From Utricularia gibba (taxonomy: Eukaryota; Streptophyta; Magnoliopsida; Lamiales; Lentibulariaceae): 64,000 nt of DNA. The notes under the pieces were generated by a model. That model saw only the letters and a program-made list of their open reading frames with translations. It searched no databases and was not told where the DNA came from. Positions 44,482 through 54,741 of the stretch are shown here, in pieces. The stretch lies in the NCBI GenBank assembly GCA_002189035.1, contig NEEC01000012.1, forward strand, positions 1,302,001 to 1,366,000, in the 5' to 3' direction. The translations under genes were made by a program, and so were the position numbers. Each line of letters begins with the position of its first letter. Within the stretch, counting starts at the first letter, position 1.

Positions 44482-45665
44482 TCACTGATATTGAGGCTTG
44501 CTGACTTCATATGATCCAATAGACTCCCCCTTGAAGTTAGCACTACTCACAAGTCCAAGCTTGCTCTGAAACGTTGCAAACATACCGGCTGACAGAGGCT
44601 TGGTCAGCATATCCACAAGCTGCAATTCTATGGGACAGTATTCAACACATATTTGCTGATCCTTAAGCAATTCTCTCATGGCATGATACTTGATAGAAAT
44701 ATGCTTGGTTCGACCATGAAACACAGGATCTTTGATCATGGCAATTGCACTTGAAGAATCACAATGAAGCTTAATTGCCACAGTCTGCTTCAAACCTAGA
44801 TCTTTCAGCATTTTTCGTAACCATACAGCATTGTTTGCTGCTAAGAAAGCAGCAATATATTCAGCTTCTGCTGTGGATTGAGCAACCAGGCTTTGTTTTT
44901 TGAACTCCAGCTGATCATTGCGGTTCCAATGTGGAAAACATAGCCACTTGTACTTCTAAAATATGTATCACCAGCAAAGTTTGCATCAACATAGCCTTCA
45001 AGCTGAGTAGTTGGATTTCTGCGATAGAGTAGGCCATAGTTTAAAGTTCCAGCAACATAGCGAAGAATTTGTTTAACACAAGTGAGCAGGTTTGCTGTTG
45101 GTTGATGCATGTAGCGAGAGATAAAGCCAACAGCTTGTGCTAAGTCTGGTCTAGTATTGGTTAAGAACATGAGGCATCCAATCATGGCCCTCACAAGTGT
45201 ACTCTCAAGCTTGGGACTGGTTTGTGTCACTAGATCAATAGCTTTAGTACCTGCTAAGAGTGGAGTGGATATAGGAGTGCAACCTGCAAGACCAAATCGA
45301 TGCAACATATTCCTTACATATTTGCCTTGCGTGACCAGTACACCCTTTGCTAATTGCTGTACTTCTATGCCCAAAAACTGATTCATAAGCTCAAGATCAG
45401 TTATTTGACACTTGGTTCTCATGAACTCCTTGAAATCAGTAATGAAGCATTCATCCTCCCCAGTAATAAGTATGTCATCAACATAAATGACAATCACTAG
45501 ACAATGCTTGGTCGAAGGATGCTTCACAAATAATGCAGCTTCGTTTTGACTCTTTTCAAACCCAAAGTCCAGTAGGGCTGCTTCAAGCTTAGAGTACCAG
45601 GCTCTAGGAGCCTGTTTCAAGCCATAGAGGGCTTTTGACAGTAAAAGAACTTGGTGATTATTCAC
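44482..45665 (-). pseudogene. Copia-7 RT and RNase H, nearly open
   Basis: The frame 45665-44841 (274 codons) has LYGLKQAPRAWYSKLEAALL, VIYVDDILITG (intact YVDD catalytic box), GRY-like LILRYVAGTLNYGLLYRR and EGYVDANFAGD with RSTSGYVF (RNase H). A break follows, then the frame 44811-44482 with LHCDSSSAIAMIKDPVFHGR, TKHISIKYHAMREL and VDMLTKPLS ends the polyprotein. This is one of the better preserved copies. Confidence 0.88.
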
Positions 45666-46444
45666 CTAAAAACCTGGTGGTTGGACTGCATATATTCGTT
45701 CTTGCAACTCACCATTTAAAAAGGCAGATTTCACATCTATTTGATGGATGTTCTAGTGTTTCTGAGCTGATATTGATAGAATCAACTATATGGTGTCAAA
45801 CCAAACAACTAGTGCGAAAGTCTCAAAATAATCTACATTCTTGAGAATACCCCTTTGCCCCAAGTCTAGCTTTGTATTTTTGGACACTACCATCAGGATT
45901 TGTTTTGATCCGGAATACTCATTTTAAGCCGACCATATTTGCATCATGTGGGGCATCAACCAATGTCCAAGTACCATGCTACTCGATCATATTGAGTTCG
46001 ATTAACATAGCTTCTCTCCAATGAGGAAGAAGCAAAGCCTCAGTGATAGTATCTGGTTCAGTTTCAGGGATTGCCACATTTGCATACTCATAAACCTCTG
46101 ATAGTAGTTTGGTTCAAGCAGGAGGTGAGTCAGAAGATGTGGAATCAGAACCTGGAGTTGCAAAAGGCATCAGATTATCATCTGGTATTTGTTTAGCACC
46201 TACATTATTTACCTCAAGCTGATGATCAGCCTCTGAATTTGGATTTGGTTGTTGCAGAGGTGCATCACCATCTAAGTCTTGCACTGGCCAATCATACAAT
46301 GTGGCCATATCAAAATCTTCACGTCTATGATTACCTGTATTGATCAGACCACGTTCAAGAGTATTTGGATGGCTAGAAGACCAATTCCAAATGTCTGCTT
46401 CATCTATCCTCACACTTCTGGTAATTAGCAGACTTTCGGTTAAA
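45666..46444 (-). pseudogene. Copia-7 RT N-terminal part and linker
   Basis: The frame from about 46444 to 46114 is an acidic, Pro/Asn-rich linker (DGDAPLQQPNPNSEADHQLE) of the kind between integrase and RT. RT motifs (WHGTWTLV-like, VGLKWVF-like, LGAKGYSQE-like) are visible in other frames to 45666. In this reading the first residues of the frame come from LTR-A, not from Copia-7. Confidence 0.6.
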
Positions 46445-46449
46445 GGATT

Positions 46450-46964
46450 TGATGGGGTGTAAATCGGGCGAAGATAATCAGTCCCTGAAAAAGCTTCCAA
46501 AGGAAGTTCTTAGGAGACAATGCCTGCTGACAGACCGATGTGTGTCATAAACCTGCAGCGGCGGCCGTATGGCGCGGTCTGAAAAGCAGTCGAATTACGG
46601 CAAAACAGGCGTACGATATCTGGAAAGCAAGGCTGTATAGCAGGCTCAAAAGTAACCGACGCCCGCAGGGGCAGAGAATTGGCTAGGCTGGCTTCCCCTA
46701 TAAATAAAAGGTGCCATAACAGGGGAAGGGGGGGGGGGACTCCAAATCTGTATCATTCTTCATCATCTCCATCTAGTAAACATTTTCTCCGGCGAGCTCC
46801 GATAGCTCCGTGGTTTTTCCGCCTCACGGTGGTTTCCACGTAAAAAATCCCTGCCTACTTCTAACTCATCCAATCCAGTCGGTCAGACGACAAAAAAGAA
46901 AAACGACACCATATGCAATACAAAAATCGACCTAATCAGGCATATAGATTTTCACCCAGCAACA
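46450..46964 (+). repeat. LTR-A copy 2: solo LTR with perfect 5-bp target duplication
   Basis: 515 bp from TGATGGGG to CCCAGCAACA, flanked by GGATT at 46445-46449 and 46965-46969. It splits Copia-7 between hinge (KGYRTFN) and linker. A G-run lies at about 46729-46738. There is no internal region, so it is a solo LTR. Confidence 0.9.
46699..46706 (+). promoter_or_regulatory. TATA box of LTR-A copy 2
   Basis: TATAAATA in the same position as in LTR-A copy 3 (58372-58379), about 250 bp into the LTR, marking the likely start of the LTR transcript. Confidence 0.55.
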
Positions 46965-46969
46965 GGATT

Positions 46970-47590
46970 AAAGGTTCGATATCCCTTTGTGACTTCAGAA
47001 TAACCAACCAGAATCCTTGCAGCACCCTTCGCATCCAGTTTTGTTCATGCTACTGGTGTGGTTAGATAATAGACCACTGATCCCAAAATTCGCAAATGTT
47101 GACAAGATGGAGTAACTCCTGTCCATTTTTCATATGCAGTTACACCATTTAGTGCCTTACTAGGAAGCCGGTTTTGAAGATAAAAAGCAGTAGCTACAAC
47201 CTCTCTCTATAGGAAATTTGGCACTTGTTTGTCTAGGAGTAGACATCTCACCATTGACATGATGCTTTGGTTTTTCCTCTCAGCTGCGATTGAGTATGAG
47301 GGACAGTTTTATGATGTAAAACTCCCTACTGCTGTGAGAAAACTTCAAATATTGTGGAACAAAATTCTCCATCATTATCTGTACGTAAGCATTTGAGTGG
47401 AGGTCACTCTCTTTTTCTGCATAAGCCTTGAAGACTAGAAATTTTTCATATGCATCAGCTTTGTATCTCAAGAAGTATACCTAGCAATAACGCGTAAAGT
47501 CATCAATAAAGGTTAAAAAAATACTTACTTCCTCCTAATGAATCGACTTTCATTGGCCCACAAAGATCTGTGTGCACCAACACCAACTTT
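46970..47590 (-). pseudogene. Copia-7 integrase, broken
   Basis: Minus strand: VHTDLCGPMKVDSLGGSKYF (core start, about 47570-47510), YKADAYEKFLVFKAYAEKES (47465), REVVATAFYLQNRLPSKALN (47200), YEKWTGVTPSCQHLRILGSV (47140) and GAARILVGYSEVTKGYRTFN (47020-46975). Several stops. Confidence 0.8.
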
Positions 47591-48000
47591 ACAGTAGCTC
47601 TGAAGTTAGCAAAATGAGGCAAAAGTTTTTGTATCAGTTTACCTTGTGCACAGATACCACACTGAGGCAACTATATGGAAATTCATATCCTATTTTGAAG
47701 AAGATTGCCATGGACATTTTAGTTATTCCTATTTCTACCGTTGCTTCGGAGTCTGCATTTAGTATGAGTGGAAATATTGTTACGGATATTCGAAGTAGAC
47801 TTGATGATAATTTTTTGGAACCTTTGATGGTTGGCCGTCATTGGGCTTGGAATGACATTAATGGTAAGTACAAGTTTAATAAGATTATTTGCATGTTTAT
47901 GCTATTGATTTACTTTTTGTTTTATTGCTTTTATTGTTTAAGGAGCATGTTCTACAAGAGAGTGTTCTGCATGGGTGCAAAAACATGAAGTTGAAGATGA
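47591..48000 (+). pseudogene. hAT transposase dimerisation domain, fragment
   Basis: GNSYPILKKIAMDILVIPIS, TVASESAFSMSGNIVTDIRS, LDDNFLEPLMVGRHWAW is the conserved hAT C-terminal domain (YP.L...A.D.L.IP.STVASESAFS..G). A GT donor (AATGGTAAGTAC, 47861) and a pyrimidine-rich AG acceptor near 47940 suggest a short intron before the last coding stretch (CSAWVQKHEVEDEKVEP). Open within this part, but truncated upstream. Confidence 0.85.
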
Positions 48001-48328
48001 AAAAGTAGAACCGTATGTTCATGGATTTAGAGAGTAAAATAATTCACAATTTTTGATAACCTTATTTAATTTAAATATTTGAATTTAATTTATTTTTTGT
48101 ATTAATTTTTTTATCATATTATTTTAAGATAAAACATAAAAAAAGTTTGATATAATTTTAAGTAGGTTAGAACCAAAACCGAAACCGAACCCGTTGGGTC
48201 TTGTTTTTTGGGTTTGGGTTCGGGTCTTTGCCGGTCGGGTTTAGGGTTCAAACTAAGTAAGGGATTCCTTGGGTCAGGTTCGGTTTTGAGGATACCCGAA
48301 CCGAACCCAGACCATTGACATCTTTGGT
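47591..48328 (+). mobile_element. hAT transposon 3' end
   Basis: Holds the C-terminal dimerisation domain of a hAT transposase and, 200 bp beyond, a 160-bp terminal region of GGGTTTGGGTTCGGGT-type repeats ending CCATTGACATCTTTG. The 5' two thirds of the transposase are absent; the left junction is with Copia-7 at 47590. Confidence 0.75.
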
Positions 48329-48330
48329 AC

Positions 48331-48840
48331 TAGTTTACGATAAAACTAGTAGAACCAAGTATACCTAGTTCTATATACTTTGCATGTTGGTAGATCTAAT
48401 TGCAAAGTTGGTGATGATATTAGGAACTATTTTAGCAGAAAACATTATGAATAAGCTAGGTAGACATAGTTTGTTTAGAGTTGTGAGCATGAGAATATGG
48501 TAAATTAAATTAGACATCTTAGCACAACATCACCTACAGATCCTTAAGGCATCTTAGTCTTACTTTGTACTAGAACCAGTTATTGTTACCTTTAGTGTTG
48601 AGACTTGATCTTATTTATTGAACTTATTTACTACTATTAGTTTGAGCTTAGATTAACAATCATTGTTATATAGAATTTTGCATCACAAAAAATACATTGC
48701 AAGCGCCAGCTCCTTGTGATCAACCTCGAATTCCATTTTATATTTTATGTTTAATTTGTATTTTGTAAGTATTAAGAATTACAAATTTATTTGATATAAA
48801 AATTTCTATTTTTGCAATGACATTAGGAAATTTTCGTTCA
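48331..48840 (-). repeat. LTR-E partial copy (5' end of LTR)
   Basis: Reverse complement of the first ~500 bp of LTR-E (TGAACGAAAATTTCCTAATG at the right end; compare TGATAAACGGAAATTTCCTA at 55274). It is cut at the hAT end at 48328. Confidence 0.75.
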
Positions 48841-49214
48841 TCAAGTTCATTTACCGCACCACATGAGTACCCTTTGATGGAACAAAGGAGTGAACACAAG
48901 GTCTTAGATAGTTCAACATAACCCAATTCCATCAGTCTTGCCCATATGCTACCGTGTCCATGAATGAACGGTTGCAATCAAGCGACAATCAAGGAACCAA
49001 ATCAAGAAAATCCACATTCCTTGTTAAGAGATGATCCTGCACCCGCGTCCTAAGATCATGCTTTGTTTCCTTTTTATTCATTGGACTCTCCCTTTAAATA
49101 GTTCATTTAAAAAAGAATAATGTAGATCTTCTTTGACGCTTGAATGAGAATATTTCCTCATCATTTACCATTTCTTCATGATATAAGAGCCCTCCTACTA
49201 ATATACTCAACTTG
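48841..49214. other. Non-coding stretch, no gene
   Basis: Small frames only (for example the minus frame 48977-48738 that runs into the LTR-E copy). Nothing recognised. Confidence 0.4.
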
Positions 49215-50449
49215 TGTAGGAATGTTGTGTGTAAGTGAATACCTGCATCTCACCCTATATCCCCTAAGGTAATTTTTCTAATATAAGAACATTAACACAT
49301 TCATCTGCACCAAGTATTCGATTAATACTGCCATGGCCGCACTCAAGATGACATGACCCTCTATGAAAAAATCCATGTCCCCTAAACAGTAGCGAAAATC
49401 GAGCAAAATAAATCCACACACACAGCACCACTGATTCTGAAATTGGAAAATCACAGATAAAAACCCACTATGCGGTGCTGCCGTGGACCAACCCACCAAG
49501 AACAGAAAACACACTTACTGAAAGACCTACTCTTTGCGCCCAAAGAACACGTGACTTATGAGAGGATAAGATTTAGAGCAGAGATTTCCCTTCTATAAGC
49601 CTGAAGAAAAGACTAAGCTACCCTTAATTTTGAGCTGTAAAAGGGAAAAGGAGGGAGAGAGAAATGAGAGTACACTATGCACGTGGAGTGCACAAAGAGA
49701 CGTACATCATGAAGCAGGAGCGAGGAGAACGTCGTTTCTTCGGCGAACGTCTTCGGCGACCTCTAGATCTACTCTTCTACACCGTCTTTCAGCCCAGAAG
49801 TTTGATTTCCAACAGATCTACGATCGAGAGCAACCGCTGAACACTTTGTTTTCCATTTTCTGTATTCCATTCTGTTGACAAACTAGCTGTTGTTTCCGTA
49901 TGCACTTTCATGCTTTTTGTTACGTTTTTGTGCCTTGTTGTGAACGTGAAATTGTCTGTAGACCTTGTTTTAGGTTATAAACATGTTTTTGTTTATTTTT
50001 TTTACGTTTGCTTTTAAGCTTGATATGCTATTTACTGTTCCTGCAAACGTATACTCTATTTCTACAAACTCTTACTCTGTTTTTAAGTGTTTCAAAGCTG
50101 GGTTTAAGCCTATGGGCTCTCTTGAGTGACACAAGAGCTAGACCCTGGTGTAAAACCCAACCAAATTACTTTTATTTTATGTTTTTTGCACCTTCATGTT
50201 AATGTAGTGTCTCTTCATCCCTGCAACTCGTTTCTTTCAATCATTGTTATTTTAGATCTTATCCGTGTTAGAACTAAACCCAAGAAACCCCCATGTTTCA
50301 AGTAAATGCGATAAACTTCAGGAAATTGCAACCATTCCCTGTGGATTTAACTCTTGCTTGCCACACTACATTAATTTCTGTGATTTGTATAGTAGAATAG
50401 CCAACTTTATAAATTTCTTTTGATGGGTTAAATGTGCTAAACCGCGACA
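49215..50449 (+). repeat. Possible LTR-like retrotransposon remnant
   Basis: The right part (GAAATTGCAACCATTCCCTG then TGGATTTAACTC... and ATAAATTTCTTTTGATGGG) resembles 3' ends of plant gypsy-type LTRs, where a CCCTGTGGAT motif is frequent. No partner or target duplication was found, so limits and class are tentative. A 78-codon frame at 49278-49514 (minus) is not recognised. Confidence 0.3.
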
Positions 50450-50612
50450 TTTAGCAACCCATTCCAACGTTCATCAGCAACCAAACATGGGTTTATGGTC
50501 AACAGGCGGGTTTATTTTTACCCGCCTGAAACCCATGAACCAAACATGGGTTTATGTCTAAACCCACGCCGCAACCCACCTAAACCTAGCAACCAAACGC
50601 GTCCTAAGTGTT
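50450..50612. repeat. Small hairpin-bearing repeat, possible MITE
   Basis: Two direct copies of AACCAAACATGGGTTTATG (about 50479 and 50537) flank a perfect 9-bp stem palindrome CAGGCGGGT..ACCCGCCTG at 50503-50528. The segment ends GCAACCAAACGCGTCCTAAG, which reads in reverse as a GGACGCGTTTGGTTGC terminus of MITE type. Confidence 0.45.
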
Positions 50613-50620
50613 TCAGTTTT

Positions 50621-51492
50621 CTAAATTGTCCTTGGGACAGATTGCACCTCATTTTTAAATGTGCAGAAATTGAATCCCACCACCTCCACATTGTGCAACT
50701 CAATAATAGTTCTCGTCCAAGCTTCATCAATTAAAGTGTCAAAGAGTTGCAATTCCCTAAGCAAACTTGGAAGGGGGGATCCATCCCGTGCACCGCTAAT
50801 GCTTATGAACTTCATATTTGGAAATTGGACTGACCTTTTGGGTATAGGAGACACTCCACTGAACCAATACTTACTTTTTTCTAAGAGGAAAAAGTGCTCT
50901 CGTTGTCGGTCTTTGTGAAATCCATTTAGATACTTGATTACATATTTGTAACTACGCCATGTCATGTGACATAGTCGTGTACAGATCATCATTTCAAGCA
51001 ATGGAAACTCTTCGTCTTCCAATCCTTCTCTACATAAAAGCATAGAAGGTCTACAAATCTTCCAAACTCTCTTTGACCAATCAAACCACATCCTTCCATC
51101 CATCTCTACATAAAAGTTCTTATCCCCCAAACTCCGCTTCTTCTCCAATATTCCCATTGGACAGCAGACTCTCCACAACCATCCAATCTGATTGATTGCA
51201 AGAATGAATGATGACAAATATAAAAGGATGCATAACGAACATTGTGTAGCCAAAGCCTTTCTAATCGAGGGCAATCAATAAGCCGATGATTTATGTCTAG
51301 ACAAAATTGAGAGAGTAGTTTGCAGGAGACGACCAAATTCGCAAAATACATGCCAGAACCAAACACGAACAATCCCGTTCGTGTGTAATGCACGCTTTCA
51401 TCCCCGCACGCTATGTGCGCAAGCTGCCTGTACCGTCTCTTGTTCGAATGTCTTAGGCGCATGCTGCCCTTGTCACACGCACGTGGGTGCAT
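50621..51492 (-). pseudogene. F-box/LRR-like family fragment 2
   Basis: Minus-strand frame 51492-51106 gives DINHRLIDCPRLERLWLHNV and HSFLQSIRLDGCGESAVQ, closely parallel to IHCPQLTVLWLHDV and SLQPIRLDGWVDLAVQ at 43050-43190. A frameshift at about 51150 leads to the 217-codon frame 51274-50621 with KRSLGDKNFYVEMDGRMWFD, EEFPLLEMMICTRLC, then SVQFPNMKFISISGARDGSP and LIDEAWTRTIIELHNVEVVG. It extends further C-terminal than the plus-strand copy. No F-box domain is visible. Confidence 0.5.
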
Positions 51493-51770
51493 GCTCCTCC
51501 GTTTGCCCGCTAACCTCGTTCATGCATGCTGCATGCGCACTACCCTTACCGCATGCACGCCTACTCTACCCACCAATGCTACTCGCATGATGCCTCGTTT
51601 GCGTGCTGTCTATGCACGCCCCAAGCCAGCCTTGCTCGCCAATGCTACTTGCACAATGCTTCATCTGTGTGCACCAGCCTTGCTTGCCAGTGCTGCTCGC
51701 ACTACGTCTCGCCCGCATGCTGCCCACGCGCACCAGCCTTGTTCACTGTAGTGCCCAATAGCCTCTCTCA
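51390..51770. repeat. GC-rich degenerate repeat block
   Basis: Imperfect repeats of units such as CCAGCCTTGCTCGCCAATGC, GCATGCTGCC and CTCGCAC.ATGCCTCG, far more GC-rich than its surroundings. Overlapping frames (51413-51751, 51526-51819 plus; 51661-51990 minus) are open because of composition and encode Ala/Cys/His-rich low-complexity chains; I do not regard them as genes. Confidence 0.6.
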
Positions 51771-51879
51771 CCACATGCGACTCCTTTCGTACTTCCTTCA
51801 GACATCCCTCAATCAATAGCCCCATTTCATCCCAAATGCACAAAGAACAAGTTGAGTTTGAGAAAAATGTTGGTATCTT

Positions 51880-52036
51880 TTTCTGGGATCGCCATAGGGG
51901 GTTGGGTTGAGTTAAACCGAAGAAGTTTAGAAAAGTAGTGTATCGTTTAAACCAAAATTTAAATTGACCCTCTCTACCAAACATGAACATTATTAAATCA
52001 AATCCGGTAAAATCAGGCTAAACACCTCTGCCAAAC
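51880..52036. mobile_element. Right end of a PIF/Harbinger-like element at the plastid junction
   Basis: The sequence before plastid atpI ends CCTCTGCCAAACAGCCCC followed by TTA. In reverse this is TAA-GGGGCTGTTTGGCAGAGG, a typical Harbinger/Tourist terminus next to its TTA/TAA target. The left end was not found. Confidence 0.45.
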
Positions 52037-52150
52037 AGCCCCTTAGTAGTTCCAATCCCCATCATGTTCCTTGGATTATTTACAAGTGGGATTCAAATTC
52101 TTATTTTTGCAACTTTAGCCGTGGTTTGTCCATGGATTAAGATGATTTTC
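52037..52150 (+). pseudogene. atpI: atpI 3' end, plastid-derived (NUPT)
   Basis: [20 protein letters not shown] and [10 protein letters not shown] correspond to the last membrane segment of CF0 subunit a; the normal Gly/His-rich C-terminus is lost. Begins at the Harbinger-like junction. Confidence 0.82.
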
Positions 52151-53088
52151 TTATGGAATACAAATGGACAAAGCTCTATATACATTAGAAATACAATAGA
52201 AAGAAATAGGAACAAAAACAATATTAGAGGAGATTGGATATAAAAAACCAAGAGGAAAAATATATAAAAAATCTTTTTTCCTAAAGTTATCTTTTTGTCC
52301 TTTCAGCTTATTTTTCTCGACGGATATTCACTATTTTAGGTGTGTATGACAATCTTTTTATTCAAATTAAAATTTCAATAAGATATATGTTTACGACATG
52401 TGATTAAATGAAAAACAGTATAAAAAATTTGACTTGATTTACAGTGTATTTTATTCAACAATTGGACAAAGGGAGCTATTAATAATGATACTTCTTTGTA
52501 AAAATTTGCACTAATAACTTTATTTACCCATTTACATTATATTTGATACGTAAAATCTTTATAATTATATGTATAAGGTAGAAAAAAGATATAAAAAATG
52601 GGATTCCTAAAAAATGGATTGGCTCTTGAATATGATTGAATCTAATGGTTTACGTGATGGAAGAACGGCGTGTGTATATTAGATAGTGACTACTTATATA
52701 TGTATATGTACTAAAAATATATGTTTATATAAAATAAATAGATGGCATTTTTTTTAATATTCCATGCCGGTTCCAATAGAAGTCTTATCGTATCCTTGTG
52801 ATTGTGAATTGGCTGCATAAACAGATGACCTAAAGAACAGATGAAAAAATTGAAATAACAGTTTAGAAATATAAGAAAGAAAGTGCTAGGACTTTACAAA
52901 TGCTCTATGTATCTAAAAGGAACTAAAAAAGCTATTGAAATAGTTCTGATGATTCAATAATAATATTACTTCAGTTCAAGTTACTTGGCCTGGATGAATC
53001 TTCTTTATCGAATAATTAAATAAAAAATTGATTGCTTGATTTTATGATTAACCATTTCTTTTATTTTTGTTGGTATGAGGAACTTATG

Positions 53089-53256
53089 ATGAACCCACTG
53101 ATTTCCTTTGCTTCCGTTATTGCTGTTGGATTGGCTGTAGGCTTGCTTCTGTTGGCCCTAGAGTTGGCCATCTGGATTGCTTAGTCTTGCTTTTGTGGAA
53201 GCTTTCATGGATTGGCTGTAGAATTAGCACTTTTATTTGCTAATCCATTTATTTAA
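53089..53256 (+). pseudogene. atpH: atpH, plastid-derived (NUPT)
   Basis: MNPLISFASVIAVGLAVGLL is the CF0 subunit c N-terminal helix, but the frame then stops (WIA*) and the Gly-rich loop and polar hairpin are deleted. Helix 2 remnants LAFVEAF and ALLFANPFI-like follow. This copy keeps the ATG context and helix 1 better than copy 1, which in turn keeps the middle. Confidence 0.87.
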
Positions 53257-53379
53257 CTGTCTTATTTCCTTGTACCTGTCGTTTGCCTTTTAAAATTAGC
53301 TAAAGATTTAACTCCTACAATTCCTTTTTTTTTGTTAAAAAATAACCGAAACTACCGGGAAGGGCTGATTCCCGGATTT

Positions 53380-53766
53380 CATCCTTCCCATTCGTAGTCC
53401 ATTGGGAATTCTTTTTATGAGGTGTTGCAACAAATCAAGGTGGAGTTCATAATTTTTTATGGAAAGGGATTGTGTGCGAGTTGTTTATTTCAAGAATAGG
53501 CTGGAGCCCGGATCCAACCGGCTGTACACTTTATGCCCTAAATAGAAAAGAAAGGTGCATGATCGCGCCAATTACTTATGAATGAAACAATAAAAGGACG
53601 CTACAACTATTCCTAAATAAGCTCTACTGACCGAAGAAATTGCATTCTGAAAAAATTCATATAAATCTGGTGAATCTTGTGGTTTGATGTTAAAGGTATC
53701 CATTTGGATAGAGATATCAAGCGAAAATCCTTTTTGAATAACATTAAAAGGGATTCCTAAAAATCC
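53380..53766 (+). pseudogene. atpF: atpF exon 1 end and intron start, plastid-derived (NUPT)
   Basis: GCAACAAATCAAGG..GGAGTTCATAA then TATGGAAAGGGA and the group II intron start GTGTGCGAGTTGTTTATTTC. It shares with copy 1 the loss of the exon segment between ATNP and FGKG. A 67-codon frame on the other strand (53572-53775) lies in the intron and is not a gene. Confidence 0.72.
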
Positions 53767-54059
53767 AACAAACAAGGTGAATAGTGTTGAAGAAGAGAAC
53801 CATGGGAGACATAAGGAAGGAAGGTGAAATTAGGTGCCGAGGAATGAGACAATAAAGTTTTCTTCTGAAACATGTTGAATTGGAAGATAATCTGAGTTGT
53901 TCTACTCATGCCAAGTGAAATCAAATATAAATGCAACAGGTTACTTAATAGTTTGGTCAACACACCTATGGATATCACTTGTCAAGATTCATCATAACAA
54001 TCCAACCATCATTTAGGAGCCATAACTATTTGCTCTATTTATACATTATCTTGTAATCA
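53767..54059. other. Junction stretch, no gene
   Basis: Nothing recognised between the plastid block and the LTR-E fragment. Confidence 0.4.
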
Positions 54060-54440
54060 TTTTAGATAAGGTGAAAAGTTGCTTTTTAATTAAATTAGGC
54101 ACCTAAGCATCACACTACCTGTAGACCCTTAAGGTATCTTTGTGTTATTCTGAGTTAGAATCAGTATCTGTTACTTTAGCATTAAGACCTGATATTGTTT
54201 ACTGATCTTGTTTACCAAACTTGTTTACCACTGTTGGTCCGAGCTTAGACTAAGATTTACTGTTATTTCGAATTATGCATTTACAAAAACACTTAGCAAG
54301 CACAAGCTCTTCGTGATCGACCCCGACATCTACTATACAAGTTTTCTAAATTTGTATTGTGTGTAGATTAAGGACTATAAATTTATTTAATACGGAAGTT
54401 TGTTTTTATTGCAACGATATGCTAAAATTTTCGTTTTACA
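54060..54440 (-). repeat. LTR-E partial copy (5' end of LTR)
   Basis: Reverse complement of LTR-E start: ATAAATTTATTTAATACGGA, GCAACGATATGCTAAAATTT and CGTTTTACA at the right end, plus CAAGCACAAGCTC. About 380 bp remain. Confidence 0.75.
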
Positions 54441-54741
54441 GACGTGTGGCTATAAAATGTCATCTCCAATACCCTTTACAATGTGTGATGTGATCGTGGA
54501 GAAGAGTTGGTAAAATTCTATCTTAGAGTACGAAGGAGATAATATTCTGCTACAAATAAGCTCTATTGATAGCTTTATGTTGTAGATTATTAATCTATTT
54601 AATACTTGGAGTGTTGTACTTTTGCTAAAAACTCATAGTAAATTTCATTTTTTGGAGTTTCCAAACCCAGGAGGTTTCTCAGATTTTAGGTTTTACTTGG
54701 TAAATCTTGCTCTTGTTTTTTTTTAATTTACTAAGACGTCT

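Larger units (their letters stand above)
44190..47590 (-). mobile_element. Copia-7: 3' part of a copia element (integrase to RNase H)
   Basis: Minus strand from the integrase start at about 47590 to RNase H end at 44482, followed by a purine tract AAGGGGGAG (44522-44530) and probably a 3' LTR of about 330 bp (44190-44515, boundary uncertain). It is interrupted by LTR-A copy 2 at 46450-46964. Gag, protease and the 5' LTR are missing: at 47590 it meets hAT sequence. Confidence 0.8.
52037..53766 (+). other. Second plastid block: atpI end, atpH, atpF start (NUPT copy 2)
   Basis: Homologous in the same order to 11125-12960 (atpI 3' end, atpI-atpH spacer, atpH, atpF exon 1 end and intron). Both blocks stop after the same text GGGATTCCTAAAAATCCA. 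Confidence 0.85.

Noticed and set aside
41771-48328. One large hAT transposon carrying the F-box-like frame and Copia-7
   Set aside because: The two hAT ends are the same end in the same orientation, not inverted ends of one element.
49278-49514. 78-codon minus frame starting MCFLFLVGW
   Set aside because: Signal-peptide-like start only; no family, no homologue in the window.
51413-51990. Overlapping ~100-codon frames with many Cys, His and Ala
   Set aside because: Open on both strands because of GC-rich repeats; low complexity.
53572-53775. 67-codon minus frame starting MFVGFLGIPFNVIQ
   Set aside because: It lies across the plastid atpF intron copy on the opposite strand.
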